A stretch of DNA of 64,000 nt from positions 25,791,300 through 25,855,299 of the forward strand of contig NC_086254.1 in NCBI RefSeq assembly GCF_021018805.1. The letters are read 5' to 3'. This DNA comes from Prinia subflava (taxonomy: Eukaryota > Chordata > Aves > Passeriformes > Cisticolidae). The notes under the pieces were generated by a model, which saw only the letters and a program-made list of their open reading frames with translations, was not told where the DNA came from and did not search any database. The stretch's first letter is position 1; every line of letters begins with the position of its first letter. The position numbers and the translations under genes were made by a program. Below are positions 12,801 through 24,225 of the stretch, in pieces.

Positions 12801-15800
12801 TGCCTTGCCACTGAACTGTAATGCAGCAGATTATAGCATTTTAAATTCGCTTGATTTACATTTCTACCCTAGCCATGTGGAGCTGTGCACTACTATGCTA
12901 TTTTAAATAGATTTGATTGCATCTCAGTGTCATCTAATGAGTGCAAAAATCAGTGAGAAAAACGCTTCATTGTTAAAAATATCTTGGAAATCCATCTGCA
13001 GTGCTCGAGGGTTTTGGAGGCATAGTAGAAATCACGTGTGTGCTTTAACGCTGAAAATATCCAATGCAAGTGGTACAATAAAGCTCACAGTAGTACCCAG
13101 AGAATCCCTGAATGGTTAAACCTTTTTCTCTGGCTCTGCAGCTCTGTTCAGGTCATGGACTCATGCCTTAATTTAGTAACAGATAGTACTGGGAATAGCA
13201 GCGCCATTAACTCGTTTCCTAAGGCAGGGGATCTGTTTCACAGTGTTACAGCACTCGGGGCTATTTTTAGAGCGTGTGTAGGAGTTCTCACGGCTCCAAT
13301 GTTAATAGGCACAACACACAAAGACACGGGCTGAGCTGGGGCAGGGCTCTGCACAGCAGCCCCGGCAGGAAGGAAAGCCAAGGTGCAGGTCAGTGCCAGG
13401 AGTGGGGACACTCAGAACAGGGCTGAGGACAGGACGGGCTCTCTGGAGCTGCTGCAATGGGGCTCCTCAGCATCTGACACCATGAATGGCTCCAGCGATG
13501 TGCAGAGTCAAACAGGATGATTGATCAGCTGGGCAGAGTTTTGATTTTCCTCCTAAAGTTGATCCGGGTGGAGCGTTGGTGTGGCTGCTGCTGTTTCATT
13601 AAATCCCCGTGGAGTTCAGAGCTGGCACTGGCACCAGCACGGTGTCCTCACAGAGAGGTGACTCCGTGCTCCAACACTCACCAGAGATGCACTGAATTAC
13701 CAAAACACACAAACTGCTCCTCTGGCTGTGCTCGATACTGCCTGGAACTTGGGAAAACACCAAACTTCCCCATGAGGAAAGTCATCTTTTTCTTTATATT
13801 CTCCGCAGAACGAAATGACCAGACGGAACAGGAAGAAAGAAGGGAAATCAAGCAGAGACTGACAAGAAAGGTAAAATCTTGCAGTACCTCCTATTAGCTT
13901 TTAGAAATTTAGCAAAATTACCACAATATCAACCAACCTGAGAGGTTGTTATTACACAGAACCTCCCTTAATAAGCATCCTCCTCTGCAGTGTCTGCTAG
14001 CAGTGTCTGGTAATATGAATTATAGATGTAACTACCTTATCTCAGCTCTATAACAGCTGAGATTTAGTAGAATATTTCCATATAAACTTACTCAGAAAAT
14101 GGGTATTTGTCTGCACACTGCATATTTGTCAGCTCCATTGCTGGAAAAGGACTTTTTTATTCCTTGTAGCAGAGCTGATTCCCTGCTGAACACCAGGTCT
14201 GCAATCATACTACATTTTTTTTTGCATTTAAAATATTCTCATAATAAGAACGAGATCTTGTTGTTCTGTTCCTGGAAATCCCTAATGGAATTACAGACCA
14301 AATATGCTGATAACTTGTTAAAGCTAGACTGAAATCCTTACGTGGGTCTAGTGCTGAGAATCTCACACAATCTGCCTCTGCCTGTAGTAGAACATCCTAT
14401 AGCATCCAGAATCATCCAGAGATCACACAAAATTCATCATGATTCCTTTACATTTTGAAAATTTATTTTATCAGTATTTGAGTTAAAATATTTTCTTTTT
14501 TTGTCCATTATAAAGGCCCTGTGCTGTAGCCCAGAGCTCCAATTTAAACAATTTTTACTCTCCTCTCAGTCCTCCAAATGATGAAATATTTCCCTGGAGT
14601 TTCCAAGAGTTGGGTGGGTTTCCATAGGTGTAAATGCACACTGAGCCAAGACAAAAAGAAGCAAATAGTGCATTTTTTACTGATTCATTTGTTATTAACC
14701 CTGGTTTTATTTCACAAAACCTCTGAATACAGCTTAACCAGAGACCTACAGTTGATGAACTGAGAGACAGGAAGATCCTGATTCGATTCAGTGATTACGT
14801 GGAAGTGGCAAAAGCACAGGACTACGACAGGAGAGCAGACAAACCATGGACACGACTGTCAGCAGCAGACAAGGTACTGACACCACCACACAGCTCTGCT
14901 TTCTCCTTGCTGTGTCTGTAATGATACCTCACATTCTCAACAGGCTTTAACCTCTGCAACATTCCATCTCTGTAAACTTTACCATGATTTTTTATGTTGG
15001 AATCATACCAGTATCATGAAAAAGTCTATTTAGTACTCGAAAGGTGGACACAATTTTTGGGGCTCCAACTCAGAACCATTTCCAGCCAATAGAGTATTAA
15101 CCTTTATTCTCAGACTGGAAGTTTTGTCCCAAACATGCAAAAATTTCCTCTCCTGTTTCCTGTGAATGCTCAAGGAGTCACTGAACCCACATTCTCTCAA
15201 GCATGAACTCTCATTTTGTCCCATGTAGCTGATTTACATCCCCATTTAAGTGTCACAGTTAGATGCTTGAGTAGTAAGAATATTCCACCATGATTCCAGC
15301 CAGAACAGCTGGGAAGTTTCAGGGCTGCAGGAAGCAGAAGGAGCAGGATGCTGAGACAATTACTGGCAAAATGGCAAACACAGGACTGTGAAAGAGGCTT
15401 TGTGCTGAAATGTGAATATTTTTGATCAAACACATCCCAGGTCTCCCCAGTAAGGGACAGAGGGGTTTAGAGGACTCACAGAAAAGGAACAGAGCACTTC
15501 TGCTCCAGTAGCTGTTCTCCCAAGCTCTCTAAAATGGTGAATAAGCTATTCCATAGTAATCCATGGAATAAGGATTTTATACTTTCCTTGTATGTACTTT
15601 TATTAAAATTAGACTTTTCCTGGCTTTACTGTTTCAGTGTTCATGTTTCAATTAATAAGGCAGGTTTAAGAAAGAGACAGTTCTTCACACACTGGTGGCA
15701 CACATCAGGAAGTCAGGGTCAGAGCTGCACCTTTGCATTTGTGACTGAAAACTGGATCAATTTCTTGGCAGCTTCTCTTAATCTTTAATAAATTTCAACT

Positions 15801-15946
15801 GGAATCTTATTAAATGTGAGACAACCAGCCCTGAGGTGTTATTCTGTGACCCTGTCAGCAATCAATAACAAATGAGAAGTATTGTGTCACCAATCCATAC
15901 AACCCAAATATTCAGCATTTCTACCAGCACAGAGTGCTCTGATATT

Positions 15947-15980
<34 letters not shown>

Positions 15981-17648
15981 TACTCAATACCTGCTTCTAC
16001 CTCAGAAAACTCTTCTGCTCTGCAGGTCTGGGATTTTGCTCACAAATACAGAATTCTTTGTTCATGTTTTTTGTCTTTTCAATTCCTAGGCAGCAATTCG
16101 GAAAGAGTTGAATGAATACAAAAGTAATGAAATGGAGGTTCATGCATCGAGCAAACATTTGACAAGGTCAGTTCTCCAGCTGTTTATTTCTGCTGCCTGC
16201 TAAAAACTCTCCTTGAGTCCTGAACCTGTGGGTTTAACACATGCTGGATGTGGGAGAATATGAAAAGAAAATGGGAGCATTTCTCTTCCTGAAAAGAACC
16301 CAATTTTCTGATTTTTTGGGGGGCTTTTATTAGCTCAAACCCAGAAACCTGCAGACATTCTCCAGAGCATCCCTCAGCTGGCATTCCTTGCACCAAAGAT
16401 TCAAAGATAGGACAAAAAAAAAGTATATAACACAGAAAACAATATGTTTTTTTAAAGTAGAACAAAAAAGATCTCTGAATTAAATGCACTTGAGCCTGCA
16501 GCCTTACCACAAACACTGGAAATTCCCTGCTCAGAAATACAAAACTGCACGGACCATAACAGGCAGTGCCCAGGGTAATGCCTCTGTTCTAATTGGATTT
16601 GTCCTGGAGGATTCAGCCTGGGGATTTCAGGCTCCCCTGCCAGTGCAGTTGCTATTGGAAGGAGCCAGCCCCAGGTAACTTAATGACACTTAACTCCCTG
16701 CCAGGAGGAGCTCAGCAGAGAGGACAGGTCTGGATTGTTGTCCCTCTCCACGTGACAGGGCCACACAGGGCAGTGCCTGCTCCGTGTGCCAGCACTGCTG
16801 ACAGGGACTGAGTTTAAACACATATAAAACATTAATTTCCCTTTTTTAAGTGCAGAAACAACATGAGAGGCTGATCCCACAGCCACTGATACTTGCAACA
16901 AGGCATCATTAAGGGGAAAGCAGCTTCACTGCATTGATGGAATGAAATGTGGGGAGGGAAAAGGGATGGCTGCGGTTTCAGTCTGCAAGTGAGCTTCACA
17001 TTTCCTAATTGCAGCTACCTGGGGAGTTGGAGTAAATGATAATGAGAGATTTTGAAATTTGTTCAGGATATTAGGAGTAAACAGGCTTCCAATTTACAAT
17101 TAGTGCTAGGGCATTACAAATGATTGGGGCTTTAATTATGGATCCCAGCCAAAAGAACAAGCTTATAGAGCAAGGAGAATATTTATTCCAGACTCACAAG
17201 ACTATCCAACACTTCACCAAGAGTATCTCATACTTTACAAAGCTTTTCAACATTGCTGAACTCTTAAAAAAGAACAAGATCGCTGCACAATGAAGAATAT
17301 TGCTACCAATGACAAACTGTGGCTTCATTTACTAAAAAAAACCCAAAACCATGTCAACTCCATACCTGTATCTGCAATTGCATTCCCAAAGAAATGTAAA
17401 CAAGGGACACTGGGCCCTGAGGGCTGTACCTGCACTGTGGTCATGGCACAGGGGTGGGAATGTGCTGGGGAAAATGAAGAGTGCTGATATTCTTCAGCAC
17501 TGTCACTGTGCCTTTAATCAGAATACTTTTGTGGGGTTGTAAAAGTTTTGTTAATCTAACATAAAATAATTGAATAAAAAAAATTCAATTCTGTTGCAAA
17601 GTGGTTTGAAAAATGTCTCTCTTTTCTCCTAGATTTCACAGGCCATAG
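9830..17648 (+). CDS. PHACTR3: Phosphatase and actin regulator 3, C-terminal exons (5' part outside window)
   Basis: PHACTR proteins bind G-actin through RPEL motifs and protein phosphatase 1 through the C-terminus, linking actin state to PP1 substrate choice. Five coding exons are visible: 9830-9885, 13809-13870, 14733-14873, 16090-16166 and 17633-17648 (stop TAG 17646-17648). All have AG/GT borders and matching phases. Exon 1 encodes an RPEL motif ([13 protein letters not shown]) and exon 3 another ([13 protein letters not shown]). Exon 3 continues into the PP1-docking string: LIRF (RVxF-type), YVEV, then RRADKPW. The last exon supplies only RFHRP and the stop, the conserved family ending. 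PHACTR3 rather than PHACTR1/2/4 rests on neighbours SYCP2, PPP1R3D, FAM217B and CDH26, and on wording such as [12 protein letters not shown]. The first exon needs one base from an upstream exon, so the gene starts left of the window. Confidence 0.95.
12366..12530 (-). mobile_element. CR1 LINE 3' fragment
   Basis: The plus strand reads 'gggttggaagggacctt', then 'tgccatgggcagggacac', then 'aggttgcttcaagccccatcc' and 'ccagggatggagcagccac'. This is the reverse complement of the standard CR1 3' end, so the element lies on the minus strand. About 165 bp remain. It sits inside a PHACTR3 intron and has no coding content. Confidence 0.9.
15946..15979. repeat. (TA)n(CA)n microsatellite
   Basis: A TA dinucleotide run passes into a short CA run inside the PHACTR3 intron that precedes the exon at 16090. 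It is a simple repeat, likely polymorphic, with no apparent function. Confidence 0.9.
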
Positions 17649-20600
17649 AAATTTTCTTCTGAGAAGAATCTGTCTTTACTTTTGATATTGCTGCTGAACA
17701 CACATCAGGGAACACTGGAGCCTTCCCTGAGGTTCAGTGCAGGCTCCCTGGACTGATGTGACACAAGGACTCTGCAGTGACGCCTCTGCAGCCCCTGGGG
17801 ACAGACGCCAGCCCCGGGCTCTGGAGGCAGGAGAGTCTGGCCTGTGCAGTGGGACGAGCTGCTGGAAAGCCTCAAGTGAAGCTGCTTGGAAGAGCCTCCT
17901 CCTCTCCTTTGCCAGCGGTGTGGGACTGGGCTGCAGCTGCCTTGGAAAGGAGATGTGCATGTACAGCTTCACCATTCCAAGGCCTCTGACATAAACCCAC
18001 AGGACACTCTGGCATCCAGTATTACCTTGACAAGACATTTGGAACTTACCACAATTAGTTTGTAAAACACCTAAGTTCATGTCCTAAAAACTAATTTAAT
18101 GTATTATAATTTCATTCTTTTTTATATACTGTCTAACAGAATCACAGCTGCAAGCATTTTTGATTCCTGTTACTTTTGTTCTTTAATTAAATGACTACTT
18201 ATTGCAGGAAATGAACATGTTTCCTAAAGCTCTTTTTTTTTCCCAGGGATAGTTGGGAAGAGATTATAATTATTTTGCACCAACCCATTTGACTTCTTCA
18301 TCAACACAGAGTCTGTAAAAGGATGATCTCAGCTAAGATTTTCCATCTTGTGGAATAGCATAAGCTGGTTGTCACTCTGCACCAGTTGAGGCTCTAAAAA
18401 TGACAATTTGGTTCACTGTTATTAAAAATTACTCAATTGGATGACCAGAGGCAGAAATGTAACAATGGACTTTGACGTTTAGCAAACAAATGGTTTTAAT
18501 GCTTTCTTGACAGTAAGAAGGAAAAAGTTACTAAATGCTAATAACAAAGCAAATAGAACTGGTTGAGAAAAATGTAAAGCCAGACATTTTAATAATGTCT
18601 GACATGGAGAAGCACCTGAGGATTTCCTCAGTACTACTAAAAAAATACCTGTGAGAAAAAGAACACATTGATAGCTGGAAACCACATGTGATGAGGAGAA
18701 CAAAAGGGTGAATCCACTCCTGTGCAAGCATTTCTCTGCAGTGCTGCCATGCTAGGGAGGCATTCAGTGTTAAAAACTTGGCAAAGGCATTCTTGGTCCT
18801 GTAGCTTCATTGAGATGATCTCCATGAAGTGTGAAAATAATAAAATGCAGTCTGTCAACGTGCTTGTACTGCTGAATTGCTGTGAGGTGGGGAACAGCCC
18901 CACACTGAGCGTGAGCTCTGTCCCAGGCGGGGATGGAGCCCCAGGAACGGGAGCTGCTCCTGCAGGAACTGTCAGGGATGGAGGTGAGGACACAACACAA
19001 AGTCTGTGCCAGGGCAGTGGCAGAAGGAACTGAGGACTCCTGGGAGAGGTGGTGGCAACATTTTAATGTTTGTCTTACTGGACTATCAGCTGAAGACTTG
19101 AATGACTCCATCACTTGATCCAAAATATGGGTTTTTTCCTCTTTATTGTAATTTTTTAACTTGCTGGCTTTTCACAGAAATATGTAACATCATAACTAGC
19201 CTTTTAACATACATATATTATATATCATTTTATTATTAATAGTATAGGATTAATTCTTAACAACAATATAATGATAGTCCAGGCAAAATATACAAAAAGG
19301 TTAAACACAAAGGAGAGCAAAGTTTCTTCAGAAGGAGCGTTTTCAGTTTGAGGAGAGCAGATGAGCCACTGCAAACTACAAACTCAGCTTGGCTAATAAT
19401 CCATGTACAGCATGGCCTGTTCAGCAGGGATGCACACTTCCACTGGCAATAAATACGATATAAAACACATTAAAAATATGCTGAAAAACACAATAAAAAG
19501 AAAAAAAATTGTTAGGGTAACTTAGAGCAGCTTTTAAATGTCAAACAGTGCCCCTGAGCTGTGTCACTGCTGCACCTGGACCCTGGGGTGGCTGTGAGTG
19601 GCTCCTTCCTGCCCTCGCTCTGATCCTTCCTCAGCCAGCCCGGCCTCTGCTCTGCCCCTGGGGAAGGCACAGCCTGTGACAATCCAGAGCCACTGCCCCT
19701 GGCACTGGGCACAGCCTGTGACAATCCAGAGCCACTGCCCCTGGCACTGGGCACAGCCTGTGACAATCCAGAGCCACTGCCCCTGGGGGAGGCACAGCCT
19801 GTGACAATCCAGAGCCACTGCCCCTGGGGGAGGCACAGCCTGTGACAATCCAGAGCCACTGCCCCTGGCACTGGGCACAGCCTGTGACAATCCAGAGCCA
19901 CTGCCCCTGGCACTGGGCACAGCCTGTGACAATCCAGAGCCACTGCCCCTGGCACTGGGCACAGCCTGTGACAATCCAGAGCCACTGCCCCTGGCACAGC
20001 CTGTGACAATCCAGAGCCACTGCCCCTGGCACTGGGCACAGCCTGTGACAATCCAGAGCCACTGCCCCTGGCACTGGGCACAGCCTGTGACAATCCAGAG
20101 CCACTACCCCTGGCACTGGGCACAGCCTGTGACAATCCAGAGCCACTGTCCCTGGCACAGGGCACAGCCTGTGACAATCCAGAGCCACTGCCCCTGGGGG
20201 AGGCACTGCCTGTGACAATCCAGAGCCACTGCCCCAGCACAGCCTGTGACAATCCAGAGCCACTGCCCCTGGCACTGGGCACAGCCTGTGACAATCCAGA
20301 GCCCCTGCCCCTGGCCCTGAGCTCTGCCTGCTCCTGGCGGGGTCTGTGGAGGTGTCTGGGCACTCCCTGGGCCGTGGCCTGTGCTCAGTTCCCGCAGGAA
20401 TTCGGGATCTCACCTCAGAGGGCACACCTGGCTCAGGGGTGCTGCTCTTTCCCATCCTCCCAATGGAAACAGGCCTGCAGTGCACAGTTCCTGTCACTCA
20501 CTAAAAACAAGGCAGTAATATTATTTTTCCCACGTGGCCTCATTGTAAGAAAGAATTTGGGCCTTGCGGTGCTCTTTTAAAACCTCGTGCAGTTTAGAGA

Positions 20601-21412
20601 CAAGAGCTGTTTCATTCAGATTAAATTCAGTGGAAAGACAAGTTTAACATCTTACGGAGTCCCTCTAGTGGAGATCACAGTGAGCACAGGCTCAAAAAAC
20701 CCCAAACCACAAAAAACCAGAAAACATTTGTACACGGAGGTAAATGGGACGAGTGGAGCAAATTATTTACTGGAAATTTCACTGTAATTATCTCCAGAGA
20801 CAAAACAGTCTTATGGCTTTAAAATCCTTACCCAAATATTTGCACAGCAGCTTTTTCTGGCTTCTTACTGATTTAAAGCCAAATAACAATGACACTGTGT
20901 TATAAACCCAACAGAACAGCACCTGTTTTTCTTGACTTGTTTAATAGAATTATTTGCAACACGGTTCCAACAAGAGTTGAGAGTGTTCTCTCTCAGAAAA
21001 TGCTCCTGAAGTCCAACACCACAAACAGGACTCAGATCAAACCAGGTGGTTTGGTGCCTAAATAATTCCTGGCTAGTATTCTAGATCAGACCAAAATGTA
21101 GATTCAAAGTGCAATTCAAAGTGATTTCTCTGCAAGTCACTTAAGTAACCTATAAAAATTGTTAAAGACTTATTTAGCATGTGCTAAAAATAAAATGACA
21201 TATTACATTTTAGCACACCCAGTAAAATAATTCCAGATCTCACAGGTGAGTGGGTAAGTCTTATCCACACAGACTTTTAATATTATTAAGGAAAATGTGC
21301 TTTCAAAACAGTAGTTTCCTTGAGTTTAAATAAAAAGAAAAAGAAGAATAAGTTACCAAATTCTCCATTACAAAAGTGTCAATATTCACCTGGAATTTCA
21401 GGAAGAATCCGT
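17649..21412. other. Convergent intergenic region between PHACTR3 and SYCP2 stops, including both 3' UTRs
   Basis: PHACTR3 runs in from the left and SYCP2 from the right, so both 3' UTRs lie here. A candidate plus-strand AATAAA for PHACTR3 is at 18839-18844, and further AATAAA copies lie near 19450 and 19490. A minus-strand ATTAAA for SYCP2 lies near 21276-21281, about 135 bp past its stop. The main structure is the minisatellite at 19664-20316. I see no other gene. The long open frames across the minisatellite are repeat artefacts. Confidence 0.6.
19664..20316. repeat. 41-42-bp minisatellite, about 16 copies
   Basis: The unit begins 'cctgtgacaatccagagcc' and ends in 'ctgggcacag' or the variant 'gggggaggcacag'. 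Copies start near 19673, 19715, 19757, 19798 and so on to about 20284. Most are 42 bp; the variant type is 41 bp, and a few are shortened to about 34 bp. Copies are nearly identical, which suggests recent expansion or homogenisation. It lies in the gap between the PHACTR3 and SYCP2 3' ends. Confidence 0.95.
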
Positions 21413-24225
21413 TCAGAACTCTGCCTTTGATTGAAACAAGGTCTGCAATCCCCTGCGAACGTTACACAGCTCCTCTTCTTGCTGAACAAAAAAATGACAT
21501 TTATCACTTTTAGCACTGACAACATTTATCACATGCTTGTGACAAAGGCAGGTTTTATTTAATGTATTTCAATCCTGGTGCACTGCATATGCTGCTTAAC
21601 ATATCAAAGATTTCACTTTCAGCATTAAGATTCAGAACTAAACGAGTCCATTCACATCTCCTGTGGCTCCCATCACCCAGGTAAGGTGATTTTTAAATCT
21701 AATTAATCAGTGATATTTGCATTCTGACTAATTTTTATTTTTGACAGGGGACTAGAAATCAAAATTTTAGTAATTTAGTGTTCAAACTGCAAAAAAAAAA
21801 AAAGAGGACAAGATAAATTTATTTACCATTTCTTTTAGAAATTTCTCTTGGAGTTCTTTTATGTCTTCTTTCATCAGATGCATCTGCAAAAAGACACTGA
21901 ATGCATCTCCTCTGCTCACAACTGCCACCACATTTTCAAGCAAACAGTGACATCCCTAAATGCCTCATAACCAAGAGATACAGGTGCACATGAGATGTAA
22001 AGCTGCCTATGGAAAAGGAGGGTTTAATTTTTGCTTTCTTGGATGAGTAACCCCAATAATCAAAGTCTCAGAATCCAGAATTGGTCCTGATAACTGCACA
22101 CACCTTGCAGTGGGTGAAATCTAGGCATAAACACTCAGTATTGTGAAATTCAGGGGTATTTTATGGCAAAAGCTAAAAAATATTATGTATCATTAATATA
22201 AGGCTGAGGATAAAATCTTCAGGGAAAAAGTTAATACTGGAATCTGTGGGTACAATTAAGGAATTATTAAAATGAGCAAAACAGAAGTTCACCATACCTC
22301 TGAAGTAAAAACATTTTCTTCAGAGCCAACAGAATAGCAGATATTCTTTTCAAAGGAAGTTTTAAGAATCTGCATTCTAAAGAAATAAAGGCAGGTCAAG
22401 CAGCTTTGCTATGTAAGGATTTCCTACACAGAGCACAAAGACATCCCATTGTTGGGAGTCAATTTGCATTTAAAGCATGGATAAATATCCCCACCATTGT
22501 TACTGCTGGAACACTCCCTCAGGTATGGAGAGAAATTTAGCTGGAGAATAATTACATGAACATTTCAATCTAATTTTTCTCATCAACCATCTCTATTTTA
22601 TGGAAGGAGTTGCAGAGAGGAGTTGTGCTGATCTCCCTCAAGTGAACAGAACACAAATCAGGATTAGTGAACCCTACTGACCTCTGCTGCTCGTTTTTCA
22701 TGTATGTACTAAAAGTGTGGGAATGCTTTTTCCAAAAGGTCTGGAAAAAAAAAAAAAGATTAAGAGATGCTAATCAATGGGAACTGATTTTCCAAACTAA
22801 AAGTCATTAATTTCTAATATAAACAAAATGACAACCACAGACTGAACAGAGAAGGGGGGCAGGAGTTACACATCCCCACAGGAGCTGGAAAACCCAGCCC
22901 ATTAATTAAAGCACTTTTAGAGCTCATTGTAGGAGGGAAACCATACAGGAATTCTTATTGTGGATACCTGCAGGAAAACACAGTGACTTGGGATTGTGAG
23001 AGCATCCTGACACCCCAAATGCATTGTTTGAAATTTGACCCAACTAGAAGCAAAAAGGTAAGGGCTTTGAAAATCAAACTTAATGATTAAATTAAAGATG
23101 ATGTGAATTATCTACAGATTCCAGGAGAACACCCATGATCAAACAACTAAAATACAAACCGAGAATTCTTTTTCCATGACTTTCAGGGACTGAGAGTCCT
23201 TTTCAAATTTCTCAAGCTCCTCAGTGAGAGTAAAATGAAATTTGTCCAACTGCCTGATCCTACCAAAAACAAACCAGGTTACTTGCAGAAGGTATTAATT
23301 ACATTTTAGATGTTTTAACAGAGCTCTGCCATTACTGACCTGCATTCATGGAGCTGGTGGCTCATTGTTGCCAAATGCTGATGGGCAGCTCTCAGGGCTT
23401 GCTTACTAAAATTGTCCATTTTCCGGGAGCGGCTCTGAGAGGAGGTTTTAACACGAAATTCAGATTATTTGCACTTCAAGAAAAAAACCCCCAACCCTGT
23501 AATATGTTCAGTACTCTAACTGCTTAATATCACAACAAACCCCCTTTTAAAAATGTAACTGTGTGGTGCAAGCCAAGCTGCCATCCGTGTGCTCCTGTAC
23601 CCCCCAAGTGATGCACATGAAGGGTCTTGCCTCAATTTTCTTGGTAAATTCTTTCTGGAGCTGCTGACAAATGCTGATGGTTGAGCAATTGGGCCCCCAG
23701 AATTCCCCATCCAAACCAGACAGGTCATTTACAGATTGAGTGGAGATACTTTCAGACACTGAAGAGAAGAAAAACATAAAGTCAAATTCAGTTTTATAAA
23801 GTCCCCAGTCTGAAGTTAGCACGGGGCCTAGAACAGCTTTTGTTCTAAATAAATTAATTATATAACCAATTGGATGGCTGGAACCAGTTTCTATTTTCAG
23901 ATCAATTTTCTAACTTTTTATATGGATCCAGTCTCTAAAGATTTAGTAATTTTTTTATTCTTTGCTTTAACATGTAAAATGCCTTTTTATGGATATTCTG
24001 TTTCATTGTTATAACTTGAATTTGTCACATTATTTTAAAACTTTGCACTGTCAGTCCATGACCAACCTCTGTAAGTAGCAGCATCATCTGGTTTAAATAA
24101 TCTTTTGGGCTGTAAACTTCTTCTCCTTCCCTTCTTTTCCTCCTCTTTGCTTGTTTCTGCCTCCTCAGAGCTGCTTTCTGTGGCACTGTGGTAAGTTCGT
24201 TTGAGGAATGTCTGTACACTTGGCC
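21413..24225 (-). other. SYCP2: SYCP2 exons 36-43: C-terminal coiled coil (SYCP3-binding region)
   Basis: The last eight exons encode a continuous heptad-rich helix. Landmarks are KRLFKPDDAATYR (24067-24225), VSESISTQSVNDLSG (23631-23758), SRSRKMDNFSKQAL (23340-23434), EELEKFEKDSQSLK (23160-23259), FWKKHSHTF (22682-22740), QILKTSFEKNI (22298-22376), LMKEDIKELQEKFLKEM (21827-21883) and EEELCNVRRGLQTLF before the TGA at 21413-21415. In mammals this region mediates SYCP3 binding and axis assembly. The end aligns closely with the mammalian C-terminus. The exon at 23631 is followed by GC instead of GT. Confidence 0.92.

Noticed and set aside
19512..20497. Two long minus-strand frames (over 280 codons) of repeated peptide
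   Set aside because: They are products of the 42-bp minisatellite, whose period is a multiple of three. There are no splice sites, family similarity or sensible composition.
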